A DNA stretch of 27,297 bases from assembly GCA_902806015.1 (NCBI GenBank), contig CADCUZ010000118.1, forward strand, positions 1 through 27,297. The letters run 5' to 3'. The notes under the pieces were generated by a model. It ran no database searches. It saw only the letters and a list, made by a program, of their open reading frames with translations, and was not told the origin of the DNA. The stretch is from an uncultured Rubrobacteraceae bacterium (GTDB lineage: Bacteria; Actinomycetota; Rubrobacteria; Rubrobacterales; Rubrobacteraceae). The translations under genes and the position numbers were made by a program. Below are positions 1 to 8,454 of the stretch, one piece after another; the stretch's first letter is position 1, and each line of letters opens with the position of its first letter.

Positions 1-479
1 GCCTCGTCTTCGCGTTCTTTCGCGGAAGGCTGGCCGCGGAGGGCGAGATGAGGCGCAGCCTTTACCTGACGGCGGCCCTCTTTGCCGGGGCGTTCGCGAT
101 CCCCTTCCTGAAGTACCCGGCCAACCCGCCCGCCGTCGGCGACCCCTCGACCATCGGCGTCCGCACCGCCGCCTACTTCGCGCTTGTGGCCCTCTCCCTG
201 CTGGCCGTGCTGGCGGCCTGGCTCGCGGCGCGCGGGCTGCGCGAACTGGGAGTTGAGACCCCGAGGCGCCGCGCGGCGGTGGGAGCCGGGCTGCTGCTCG
301 TGGTCTCCATCCTTTTCCTGACCTTCCCGCCCGCGGCTTCGACCGGGGGGTTCCCGTCTGGGTTGCTGTGGGGTTTCCGCCTCTCGTCTTTCGGCACGCA
401 ACTCGTCTTTTGGGCCGGGCTCGGCACGCTCTTCGGGCTCCTGTGCGAGCGGGCGAACCGCAGAAGCGGGGCCGCTTGA
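1..479 (+). CDS. cbtA: CbtA-family cobalt transporter subunit, 5' end outside window
   Basis: This is the C-terminal part of an integral membrane protein of the CbtA family, B12-associated cobalt uptake proteins usually paired with the small CbtB. The reading frame is open to the left edge (first full codon at base 3), so the ATG at 48 is probably internal. Sequence before it (LVFAFFRGRLAAEGE) continues the same type of protein. The family-typical stretch FLKYPANPPAVGDPSTIG follows, then three hydrophobic segments: about FALVALSLLAVLAAWLAA, GAGLLLVVSILFLTF and LVFWAGLGTLFGLL. The stop codon overlaps the TTG start of cobQ (TTGA), placing it at the head of the visible B12 operon. Any cobalamin riboswitch or CbtB gene would lie upstream of the window. 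The family call rests on my recognition of the conserved segment. Confidence 0.8.
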   Translation, partial: LVFAFFRGRLAAEGEMRRSLYLTAALFAGAFAIPFLKYPANPPAVGDPSTIGVRTAAYFALVALSLLAVLAAWLAARGLRELGVETPRRRAAVGAGLLLVVSILFLTFPPAASTGGFPSGLLWGFRLSSFGTQLVFWAGLGTLFGLLCERANRRSGAA

Positions 480-2119
480 ACGGCGCCCTGCTCGTGGCCG
501 GCACCCACTCCGACGCCGGAAAGAGCGTCGTGGTAGCCGGAATCTGCCGCTGGCTCGTGCGAGAAGGCGTTAGCGTCGCACCGTTCAAGGCGCAGAACAT
601 GGCGCTCAACTCGTTCGTGACGCGGGAGGGGGCGGAGGTCGGGCGCGCCCAGGCCGCCCAGGCCGCGGCCGCGAGGATAGAGCCCGAGGCCGCCATGAAC
701 CCCGTCCTCCTGAAGCCCTCCGCCGAACGGACCACCCAGGTAGTCGTGCGCGGCAAGCCGTGGGCCACGGCGAGCGCGAAAAGCTACGGCCCCATGAAGA
801 AGGAGCTGTTGCCCGTGGTCCTCCAATCCCTGGAAGACCTGCGCTCGCGGTTCGAGGTCGTGGTCTGCGAGGGGGCGGGGAGCCCGGCGGAGATCAACCT
901 CAGGGAGAACGACCTCGCCAACATGGGCCTCGCGAGGTCGGCAAACCTGCCGGTCCTCCTCGTCGGCGATATCGACCGCGGCGGCCTCTTCGCCTCCCTC
1001 TACGGAACCCTCGCCCTTCTCTCGCCGCCCGACCAGGCGCTCCTTTCCGGCTTCCTGGTCAACAAGTTCCGCGGCGACCCGGCCGTGCTCGCGCCTGGCC
1101 TGCGCCGGATGACCGCGCTCACGGGGCGTCCCTTCCTCGGCACGGTCCCCTTCGTCCGCGGCCTCGGTCTGGACGGCGAGGACTCGCTCGCACTCGACGC
1201 CCCGCGCGCCACGAAGCCCTCGCTCGGGCGAGACGTCCTGCGGGTCGCCGTAGCGAGGCTCGGGCGCATAAGCAACTTCACGGACTTCGACGCCCTCGCC
1301 CACGAGCCGGGGGTCTCCGTCCGCTTCACCGAGTCCCGCGAAGAACTCCTCGACGCGGACCTCGCCGTCATCCCCGGCACCAAGGCTACCGTCGACGATC
1401 TTCGGCTTCTCCGCCTGCGCCGCCTGGACGAGGCCTTCGCGGAGCGGGCGCGGCGCGGCCTACCGTCGCTCGGCATCTGCGGCGGCTACCAGATGCTCGG
1501 GGAGAAGATCTTAGACGGCGTCGAGAGCGGGACGCCCGAGGTCCCCGGCCTCGGCCTACTGCCCGTCGAGACCGCTTTCGGCAGGGAGAAGGTCTTGGCC
1601 CGTCCGGGGGGGCGGGCGCCGGGCTTCGGCGACGCGCCCGTCGCGGGGTACGAGATCCACCACGGCAGGACCCGCCGCCGTGCCGGGGACCCGCTCTTCC
1701 TCACAGAGGCCGGCCCGGAAGGCTGCCGCCTTGGCACGACCCTCGGCACCTCCTGGCACGGCGTCCTCGAATGCGACGCCTTCCGCGGCTCGCTCCTTGC
1801 GTGGGTCGCCGCGGAACGCAACCTCGACTGGAGGCCGGGCGGCGAGCCCTTCGCCGCCGCCCGCGAGGCCCAACTCGAGAAGCTCGGCGACCTCGTCGCT
1901 GAGAACGTCGACCGCGAGGCGTTGCTGGCGATGATCGAAGCCGGGGCGCCGCGCGCTCTGCCCATCGTTAGCGGTCAGCTATCGGCCGTCGGCGGAGCGC
2001 AAACCGCGGCCGACGACCCCGCGCGCTTCGGAACCTCCCCAGAAGAAGGCGAGGTTCCGGCGCGCGAGTCGGCCGCGTTCGCGGCAACGAGTACCGACGA
2101 CCGACGGAGCAAGAGCTGA
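476..2119 (+). CDS. cobQ: Cobyric acid synthase (glutamine-hydrolysing)
   Basis: CobQ (CbiP) amidates the b, d, e and g carboxylates of adenosylcobyrinic acid a,c-diamide using glutamine and ATP in the cytoplasm. The start is taken as TTG 476, overlapping the cbtA stop; homology begins almost at once (LLVAGTHSDAGKS, P-loop-like, residues 5-17). The N-terminal half has FKAQNMALNS and VCEGAGSPAEINL. The C-terminal glutaminase domain has the nucleophile Cys at about 335 (GICGGYQM) and His at about 428 (SWHG). Upstream in-frame starts as far as 368 lie inside cbtA and are unlikely. Family-like sequence ends near residue 495 (DREALLAMIEAG). The last ~50 residues are low-complexity and coincide with a palindromic repeat at 1971-2140, so this tail is probably repeat-derived. 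The stop overlaps the cobN ATG by one base (TGATG). Confidence 0.95.
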   Translation: MNGALLVAGTHSDAGKSVVVAGICRWLVREGVSVAPFKAQNMALNSFVTREGAEVGRAQAAQAAAARIEPEAAMNPVLLKPSAERTTQVVVRGKPWATASAKSYGPMKKELLPVVLQSLEDLRSRFEVVVCEGAGSPAEINLRENDLANMGLARSANLPVLLVGDIDRGGLFASLYGTLALLSPPDQALLSGFLVNKFRGDPAVLAPGLRRMTALTGRPFLGTVPFVRGLGLDGEDSLALDAPRATKPSLGRDVLRVAVARLGRISNFTDFDALAHEPGVSVRFTESREELLDADLAVIPGTKATVDDLRLLRLRRLDEAFAERARRGLPSLGICGGYQMLGEKILDGVESGTPEVPGLGLLPVETAFGREKVLARPGGRAPGFGDAPVAGYEIHHGRTRRRAGDPLFLTEAGPEGCRLGTTLGTSWHGVLECDAFRGSLLAWVAAERNLDWRPGGEPFAAAREAQLEKLGDLVAENVDREALLAMIEAGAPRALPIVSGQLSAVGGAQTAADDPARFGTSPEEGEVPARESAAFAATSTDDRRSKS

Positions 2120-2140
2120 TGGCTGACGGTCCGAAAGCTG
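1971..2140. repeat. Palindromic repeat element spanning the cobQ-cobN junction
   Basis: The stretch is an imperfect nested palindrome. The outer arms are CAGCTATCGGCCGTCGGC (1976-1993) and, inverted, GCTGACGGTCCGAAAGCTG (2122-2140). The inner arms are GCGGCCGAC (2006-2014) with GTCGGCCGC (2068-2076), and CGGAACCTC (2030-2038) with GAGGTTCCG (2051-2059), around a 12-nt loop. The outer and inner arms do not share one exact centre, so the right arm carries about 30 extra bases. The element encodes the C-terminal ~50 residues of CobQ, the cobQ stop, the cobN ATG at 2119 and the first ~7 CobN residues. A related half copy lies at 24900-24953. It resembles REP/REPIN or Rickettsia-palindromic-element insertions, but I do not recognise a named family. 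Confidence 0.75.
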
Positions 2141-5100
2141 CAAGCGCCAGAGCAGCTACGCTGCTCTTCCTGACCACCGCCGACACCGAGATCCTGGCGG
2201 CCGCGAAGGCCGTCGAGCGCCTCCCCGACGGCTTCCCCCTCGTCCGCTGCGCCAACCCGGTCTCGCTGGACGACCCGGGTGCGTTTTTCGGGGGCGAACT
2301 CCCGGGCGCGCGGGCCGTGATGGTGCGCCTGCTCGGCGGACGGCGGGCGTGGCCGGAGGGCCTCGGGGCGCTGCGCCGTCGCTGCGAGGAGCTGGGGATA
2401 CCCCTCCTCCTTTTCGGCGGGGAGGCGGAGCCCGACGCGGAGCTGACCGCCCTCTCGACCGTACCATCGGGGATCGTGCTTGGGGCCTTCGAGTACCTGC
2501 GCCTCGGCGGCGTGGGCAACACGGAGAATCTCTTCCGGTTCGTCGCCGACACCGTCCTTATGGAGGGCTACGGCTCTGAGCCTGCGGCGGCCCTGCCGGA
2601 CGTCGGCGTCTACCATCCCCGCCTCGCGGATGGGGCCCCCGTCGAGGACCTGCTGGCGCTGCACGACCCGGGGCTTCCCACCGTTGGCGTCGTCTTCTAC
2701 CGGGCGCACTGGATGGGGGGCAACACCGCGTTCGTGGACGCGCTGGTCGGGGCACTGGAGGACGCCGGCGCGAACGCTTTTCCGGTCTTCGGGTACTCGC
2801 TGCGGGCGGGGGCCGACGGGTCCGTGCCCGCGCTCGAGCTGCTAAAAGGCCGCGTGGACTGCCTGACCACCACCGTGCTCGCCGGCGGTGGCTCGAACGC
2901 CGCCGACGCCCACAAGGCCGGTTCGCCAATGGAGTGGCTGGAGTGGGAGGTGCCGGCGCTCGAGGAGCTCGGGGTACCGGTGGTGCAGGGAATCTGCGCG
3001 ACGGGCTCGCGCGAGGCGTGGCTCGCCTCAGATGCGGGCCTCTCCCCACTGGATACCGCCTGGCAGGTCGCCATCCCCGAGTTCGACGGGCGCGTCATCG
3101 GCGTGCCCTTCTCCTTTAAGGAACGCCTGGCCTCTGACTCGCCCGTCGGAGCCCCGCTCACCCTCTACCGCGCCGACCCAGAACGGACCCGGCGCCTCGC
3201 CGGCCTCGCGGCCCGCTTCGCCGTGCTCCGTCGTACCCCTAACGCGGACAAAAAGGTCGCCGTCCTCCTTTCCAACTACCCCACAAAGCACTCCCGCGTC
3301 GGCAACGCCGTGGGACTCGATACCCCGGTGAGCGCCATAAGGCTGCTCGCCGCCATGCGCTACGCGGGCTACGGGGTGGACGGCGCCCCGGAGGACGGAG
3401 ACGAGCTGATCCACTCCCTCATCTCCGCCGGCGGTCACGACCTCGAGTTCCTCACCGGCGAGCAGCTGGAGGGCGCCGCCGGGCGGCTGGACGCGCGGCG
3501 CTACGCCGAATGGTTCGCCCGGCTGCCGGAGGACCTGCGGGGCGGGGTCGAGAGGCACTGGGGACCGCCGCCGGGGGACCTGTACGTGGACGGGGGGGAT
3601 TTCGTGGTCGCGGGGCTCTCCTTCGGTAACGTCTTCGTCGGGATACAGCCGCCGCGGGGTTTCGGGGAGAACCCCATCGCGATCTACCACGACCCCGACC
3701 TCCCGCCGACCCACCACTACCTCGCCGCCTACTGGTGGGTCATAGAAGAGTTCGGCGCGGACGCGATAGTCCACCTCGGCAAGCACGGGACCCTAGAGTG
3801 GCTACCCGGCAAGTCGCTCGGCCTCTCGCCGGGCTGCGCGCCCGACGCGGCCTTGAGGGACGTCCCGCTCTTCTACCCTTTCGTCGTCAACGACCCGGGG
3901 GAGGGGACGCAGGCCAAGCGGCGGGCGCACGCGACGGTGGTGGACCACTTGATCGCCCCGATGACCCGCGCCGAGACCTACGACGACCTGGCGAAGCTCG
4001 AGCAACTCCTGGACGAGTACTACCAGGTCGAGACCCTCGACCCCTCCAAGCTCCCCGCAATACGCGTCAGGATATGGGAGACCCTTCGCGACGCCGAACT
4101 CCACCGCGACCTCGGCGTCGAAGAACAACCCGAGCAGTTCGGCGACTTCCTCAACCACGTGGACGGCTACCTCTGCGAGATAAAGGACCTCCCTATTAGG
4201 GGCGGCCTCCACGTACTCGGAGAGACGCCCCAAGGCGAGGCCTTCCGCCACCTGCTGGCCGCCATCCTCAGGACAGGAAGCGGAGAGACGCCCGGCCTGC
4301 GCCGCGCCGTCGGCGCCGCCTACGGCCTCGACGAGCGTGGCCTCGCGGAGAACGGCGGCCTCCGGGCGGAGGCGCCGGCGGCGCTCGCCGAACGGTTCCC
4401 CAGGGTCGTGGCGACCTCTTCTGACCTGCTCGACCGGCTGGAGGAGGCGCAGCAGGCGCTGCTGCTCGCGCTGGAGGGACGCGGCTGGGAGGCGGGGGCC
4501 GCTGGGGAGGTCTGCGAAGAGACGCTGGGCGTGGCGGACGCGGGGGTGGAGCGCTCGCTGCGGTTCGCGGCGGAGGAGGTCGTGCCGCGCCTGGGGCGGA
4601 CGCCGGAGGAAATGGGGAACCTGCTCGGCGGCCTCGGGGGCGGTTACGTGCCGGCGGGGCCTTCGGGGTCTCCGACGCGGGGGCTCGTGAACGTGCTGCC
4701 GACGGGGAGGAACTTCTACTCGGTGGACCCGAAGGCGTTGCCGAGCGCGCTCTCTTGGGAGGTCGGGCGGGGGCTCGCGGACGACCTTTTGCGGCGTTAT
4801 CTCGAAGAAGAAGGACGGTACCCTGAGACCGTCGGGATCGTGGTGTGGGGCACGGCGACGATGCGGACACAGGGGGACGACATCGCGGAGATACTGGCGC
4901 TGCTCGGCGTCAGGCCCGTGTGGAGCGGGGAGTCGCGGCGGGTGACGGGGCTCGAAGTGATCCCATCAGAGGAGCTTGGGCGGCCGAGGATAGACGTGAC
5001 GGTCAGGATCAGCGGCTTCTTCAGGGACGCTTTTCCGAACCTGATCTCCTTAATGGACGACGCCTTTACCACCGTCGCGGGCCTCGACGAGCCCGAAGAG

Positions 5101-5889
5101 ATGAACTTCGTCAAAAAGCACGCCGACGAGGAGAGCCATAACGGCGCAGACGAGCGCCGCTCGACCACCCGCATCTTCGGCTCGAGGCCCGGCGCCTACG
5201 GGGCTGGGTTGCTGCCGCTCATGGACGCCCGCAACTGGCGCGACGCCGCCGACCTCGCCGAGGTCTACGCCGTGTGGGGCGGCTACGCCTACGGCAAGGG
5301 GCTCGACGGCGTCGAGGCGCGGGGGGCGATGGAGGCGAACCTCAGGCGCACCGAGGTCGCCGTCAAGAACGTGGACAACAGGGAGCACGACCTGTTCGAC
5401 TCCGACGACTACTTCCAGTACCACGGGGGCATGATCGCCGCCGTCCGCGCCCTGACCGGCCGCGACCCTAAGGCGTTTATCGGGGACTCGGCCGACCCGT
5501 CCAGGGTAAAGACGCGGACCCTCTCCGAGGAGGCGCGGCGCGTCTTCCGCAGCCGCGTCGCCAACCCCAAGTGGATCGGGGCCATGCGACGCCACGGCTA
5601 CAAGGGAGCCTTCGAGCTCTCCGCCACCGTGGACTACCTCTTCGGCTACGACGCCACAGCGAACGTCGTAGAAGACTGGATGTACCGCGACCTAACCCGC
5701 AAGTACGTCCTCGACGAGGCGGTACGCGACTTTATGCAACGGTCCAACCCATGGGCACTGCGCGCCATAGGCGAGCGCCTCCTCGAAGCGGCCGAGCGCG
5801 GCCTGTGGGCCGAGCCTGACCCCGAGGACCTGCAGGCGCTCAAGGCCGCGTACCTGGAGAACGAGGGCATGCTGGAGGAGCGGGGATGA
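2119..5889 (+). CDS. cobN: Cobaltochelatase subunit CobN
   Basis: CobN is the large, porphyrinoid-binding subunit of the ATP-dependent cobaltochelatase that inserts cobalt into hydrogenobyrinic acid a,c-diamide in the late-insertion route; ChlH of magnesium chelatase is its homologue. At 1256 residues it has normal family length. Family-like sequence begins at about residue 14 (LLFLTTADTEILA). The preceding MADGPKAASARA is encoded largely by the palindromic repeat. Diagnostic stretches are HLGKHGTLEWLPGK (about 552-566), FVVNDPGEGTQAKRRAH (about 593-609), WGTATMRTQGDDI (about 910) and VRISGFFRDAFPNLI (about 960). No frameshift or gap is seen. The next gene, the AAA+/vWA partner expected to power CobN, starts 28 bases downstream. 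Confidence in the family is high; whether it works on cobyrinates in this host is inferred. Confidence 0.96.
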   Translation: MADGPKAASARAATLLFLTTADTEILAAAKAVERLPDGFPLVRCANPVSLDDPGAFFGGELPGARAVMVRLLGGRRAWPEGLGALRRRCEELGIPLLLFGGEAEPDAELTALSTVPSGIVLGAFEYLRLGGVGNTENLFRFVADTVLMEGYGSEPAAALPDVGVYHPRLADGAPVEDLLALHDPGLPTVGVVFYRAHWMGGNTAFVDALVGALEDAGANAFPVFGYSLRAGADGSVPALELLKGRVDCLTTTVLAGGGSNAADAHKAGSPMEWLEWEVPALEELGVPVVQGICATGSREAWLASDAGLSPLDTAWQVAIPEFDGRVIGVPFSFKERLASDSPVGAPLTLYRADPERTRRLAGLAARFAVLRRTPNADKKVAVLLSNYPTKHSRVGNAVGLDTPVSAIRLLAAMRYAGYGVDGAPEDGDELIHSLISAGGHDLEFLTGEQLEGAAGRLDARRYAEWFARLPEDLRGGVERHWGPPPGDLYVDGGDFVVAGLSFGNVFVGIQPPRGFGENPIAIYHDPDLPPTHHYLAAYWWVIEEFGADAIVHLGKHGTLEWLPGKSLGLSPGCAPDAALRDVPLFYPFVVNDPGEGTQAKRRAHATVVDHLIAPMTRAETYDDLAKLEQLLDEYYQVETLDPSKLPAIRVRIWETLRDAELHRDLGVEEQPEQFGDFLNHVDGYLCEIKDLPIRGGLHVLGETPQGEAFRHLLAAILRTGSGETPGLRRAVGAAYGLDERGLAENGGLRAEAPAALAERFPRVVATSSDLLDRLEEAQQALLLALEGRGWEAGAAGEVCEETLGVADAGVERSLRFAAEEVVPRLGRTPEEMGNLLGGLGGGYVPAGPSGSPTRGLVNVLPTGRNFYSVDPKALPSALSWEVGRGLADDLLRRYLEEEGRYPETVGIVVWGTATMRTQGDDIAEILALLGVRPVWSGESRRVTGLEVIPSEELGRPRIDVTVRISGFFRDAFPNLISLMDDAFTTVAGLDEPEEMNFVKKHADEESHNGADERRSTTRIFGSRPGAYGAGLLPLMDARNWRDAADLAEVYAVWGGYAYGKGLDGVEARGAMEANLRRTEVAVKNVDNREHDLFDSDDYFQYHGGMIAAVRALTGRDPKAFIGDSADPSRVKTRTLSEEARRVFRSRVANPKWIGAMRRHGYKGAFELSATVDYLFGYDATANVVEDWMYRDLTRKYVLDEAVRDFMQRSNPWALRAIGERLLEAAERGLWAEPDPEDLQALKAAYLENEGMLEERG

Positions 5890-5917
5890 GGACGTTCGAC
5901 AGGCGGGCGGGTCGCCG

Positions 5918-7864
5918 GTGAACGCGCCTTACCCCCTCTCCGCCATCGTGGGCCAGGAGGACCTGAAGCTCGCCCTGCTCTTGAACGCGGTATCCCCGGA
6001 GGTCGGTGGCGTGCTGGTGCGGGGAGAGAAAGGGACGGCGAAGTCCACGGCGGTGCGAGCGCTGGCGAGGCTCCTGCCCCCGATTTGGCTCGTCGCCGGG
6101 TGCCCGTACTCCTGCGACCCCGAGAACCCGAACCCGGAGTGCCCGGCCGGGCCGCACCCGGCGGACGCGCCCGCGGAGGAGCGGCCGGTGCGGTTGGTGG
6201 ATCTGCCGGTGGGGGCGAGCACGGACCGGCTGGCGGGGACGCTGGACATCGAGAAGGCGTTGTCCGAGGGGCGTAAGGCGTTCGAGCCGGGGCTTCTGGC
6301 CGTGGCGCACCGGGGCATCTTGTACGTGGACGAGGTGAACCTGCTCTCGGACCACCTGGTGGACCTGCTGCTGGACGTCGCCGCGATGGGCGTGAACCAC
6401 GTCGAGCGCGAGGGGGTGGGCGTGCGCCACCCGTCGCGCTTCGTACTCGTAGGCACCATGAACCCGGAGGAGGGGGAGCTCAGGCCGCAGCTCCTGGACC
6501 GCTTCGGCGTCACGGTAGAGGTCGCCGGCAGCCCCGACCCCGCAGAACGCGTCGAGGTCGTCCGCCGCCGCCTGCGCTACGAGGCCGACCCGGCGGGGTT
6601 CGCCGCGAAGTGGGCCGGCGCCGACGCGGAGCTGGCTCTATTGGTGGAGGCGGCGCGCGGGCGGCTGCCCGCCGTGCGCCTCGGCGAGGAGACGCTCGTC
6701 GCGATCTCCACGCTCTGCGCCGACCTCGGGGTGGACGGCCTGCGCGGCGACCTCGTAACCGCGAAGACCGCGCGCACTTTGGCCGCCTGGAATGGCCGCG
6801 ACGAGGTATTCCTCGAAGACGTGAAGCGGGCCGCCCTGCTCGCCCTCGCGCACCGCCGCCGGCGCGGCCCCTTCGAGCAGCCGGGCGTGGACCCCCAGGA
6901 GATCGAGGACGCCCTCTCCGGGCCGAAGCCGCCGGACGACGACCCCGGCGGCGGGATTGCACCACCGAAAAACAAAGGCGACGGGCCGGACGGTGGACGC
7001 CCGCAGGGATCCCGAGAGACCCAACCGTCCGAGGCCCGGGCGGGCTCCGGGGAGCGGGACCACGCGGTGGCGGAGCCGTTCCGACCGGTGCGGCTGGGGC
7101 GGGAGGACAAGGGTCGCGGCGGTCCGCTCGGACGCCGAAGCCGCTCGGTGGGGGAGACGGGACACCCGGTCGGGGACCGAGAGGGCGCCGGGAGACCGTC
7201 GGACGTCGCGCTGGCGGCGACGGTGCGGGCGGCGGCCCCGCATCAGAGGGAACGGGGGCGTGGCGGGCCGGGACTGGTGGTAAGGCCCGAGGACCTGCGG
7301 GAGAACGTGCGGGAGGGGAGGGAAGGGAACCTCATCCTCTTCCTCGTGGACGCGAGCGGCTCGATGGCGGCCAGAGCGAGGATGTCCGCGGTCAAGGGCG
7401 CCGTCCTCTCTCTGCTAAACGACGCCTACCAGCGGCGGGACAAGGTCGGCCTGGTCTCCTTTCGCGGCGGGGACGCGAAGATACTTCTTCCCCCAACCTC
7501 CAGCATAGAGTTGGCCGCCTCCCGCCTCGAAGACCTCCCGACCGGGGGCCGCACGCCGCTGGCCGCGGGCCTCACGAAGGCGGCGGAGGTGCTACAACGG
7601 GAGAACAGGCGCGACGGGGAGCGGCGCCCGATCCTGGTCCTGCTCACCGACGGGCGGGCGACGGCGGGGCCGGACCCGCTCGCACCGGCCGCGGGGCTGC
7701 GCTCCTGCGGCGCCGCCTCTTTCGTGGTGGACACGGAGGAAGGACACGTGCGGCTCGGGATGGCCGCGGAGGTGGCGGGGGCGATGGGGGCGCGGTGCCT
7801 GCGCCTAGAGGAGCTGCGGGCCGAGTCGCTCGTGGATTTGGTCGAGAGGAGGCGGGTGGCGTGA
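5918..7864 (+). CDS. ChlI-ChlD (BchI-BchD) fusion, cobaltochelatase ATPase subunit
   Basis: This 648-residue protein fuses the AAA+ motor of the I subunit of Mg/Co chelatases to the vWA domain of the D subunit and should drive metal insertion by CobN. The start is GTG 5918, giving MNAPYPLSAIVGQEDLK. Walker A is GEKGTAKST at 36-44 and Walker B is LYVDEVN at about 134-140. An insertion with three cysteines (C62, C66, C75, in GCPYSCDPENPNPEC) follows Walker A; its role is not evident. A proline-, glycine- and charge-rich linker runs from about 325 to 430. The C-terminal vWA domain begins at about 470, with a MIDAS motif DASGSM at 478-483, a downstream Thr in TGGRTPL and Asp in LLTDGRA. Its stop overlaps the cobO GTG (GTGA). 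The dedicated CobS/CobT-type chelatase partners are absent, as in many actinobacteria. Confidence 0.93.
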   Translation: MNAPYPLSAIVGQEDLKLALLLNAVSPEVGGVLVRGEKGTAKSTAVRALARLLPPIWLVAGCPYSCDPENPNPECPAGPHPADAPAEERPVRLVDLPVGASTDRLAGTLDIEKALSEGRKAFEPGLLAVAHRGILYVDEVNLLSDHLVDLLLDVAAMGVNHVEREGVGVRHPSRFVLVGTMNPEEGELRPQLLDRFGVTVEVAGSPDPAERVEVVRRRLRYEADPAGFAAKWAGADAELALLVEAARGRLPAVRLGEETLVAISTLCADLGVDGLRGDLVTAKTARTLAAWNGRDEVFLEDVKRAALLALAHRRRRGPFEQPGVDPQEIEDALSGPKPPDDDPGGGIAPPKNKGDGPDGGRPQGSRETQPSEARAGSGERDHAVAEPFRPVRLGREDKGRGGPLGRRSRSVGETGHPVGDREGAGRPSDVALAATVRAAAPHQRERGRGGPGLVVRPEDLRENVREGREGNLILFLVDASGSMAARARMSAVKGAVLSLLNDAYQRRDKVGLVSFRGGDAKILLPPTSSIELAASRLEDLPTGGRTPLAAGLTKAAEVLQRENRRDGERRPILVLLTDGRATAGPDPLAPAAGLRSCGAASFVVDTEEGHVRLGMAAEVAGAMGARCLRLEELRAESLVDLVERRRVA

Positions 7865-8454
7865 GCGAGGCGGGCGCAACCGGGGGCGGGGTGAGGGAAC
7901 CGCGGGGGCAGAGGCTCCGGCGCAGGTCGAACAGGGAGCGACCGCTGCTTGTCGTCAACACGGGGCACGGGAAAGGCAAGAGCACGGCGTCCTTCGGGAT
8001 CATGCTCAGAGGATGGGCCCGCGGCTACCGCGTGGGCGTCTACCAGTTCGTCAAGAGCGGCAAGTGGAACGTCGGCGAGCAGCAGGCCGCCGAGGCTTTG
8101 GGCAACATCGACTGGTTCAAGCAGGGCGACGGCTGGACCTGGACGGTCAAAGACCTGGAGCACTCGGCCGACCTCGCCCGCGAGGGCTGGGAGGAGGTCA
8201 AGCGCCGCCTCGCCGACGAGACCTACGACATGATCCTTCTAGACGAGTTCACCTACCCTATGAAGTTCGGCTGGGTGGACACGGAGGAGGTCGTCGGAGT
8301 TCTAAAGGATCGACCCGGCTTCCAGCACGTGATCGTCACGGGCCGCGACGCCCCGGAGGAGCTCGTCGAGGCGGCGGACCTCGTGAGCGAGGTAAGGAAG
8401 GTCAAACACCCCATGGACGAGGGCTACCGCGGCCAGAAGGGCATAGAGTGGTAG
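7861..8454 (+). CDS. cobO: Cob(I)yrinic acid a,c-diamide adenosyltransferase
   Basis: CobO (BtuR/CobA-type) transfers the 5'-deoxyadenosyl group of ATP to cob(I)alamin precursors, forming the carbon-cobalt bond. The start is GTG 7861, overlapping the previous stop (GTGA), which gives 197 residues, the usual length. A basic N-terminal extension (about 28 residues) precedes the P-loop GHGKGKST at 35-42. Other family stretches are YQFVKSGKWNVGE, the Walker-B-like MILLDEFTYPMK and VIVTGRDAPEELVEAADLVSE. The end KHPMDEGYRGQKGIEW is typical. The long upstream open frame beginning at 6610 is the shadow of the chelatase gene and is not part of this protein. The last 7 bases overlap cbiA. Confidence 0.96.
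   Translation: MSEAGATGGGVREPRGQRLRRRSNRERPLLVVNTGHGKGKSTASFGIMLRGWARGYRVGVYQFVKSGKWNVGEQQAAEALGNIDWFKQGDGWTWTVKDLEHSADLAREGWEEVKRRLADETYDMILLDEFTYPMKFGWVDTEEVVGVLKDRPGFQHVIVTGRDAPEELVEAADLVSEVRKVKHPMDEGYRGQKGIEW

Noticed and set aside
1..475. Search for a cobalamin riboswitch in the B12 operon
   Set aside because: No B12-box-like segment was found; the window begins inside cbtA, so the operon leader is outside.
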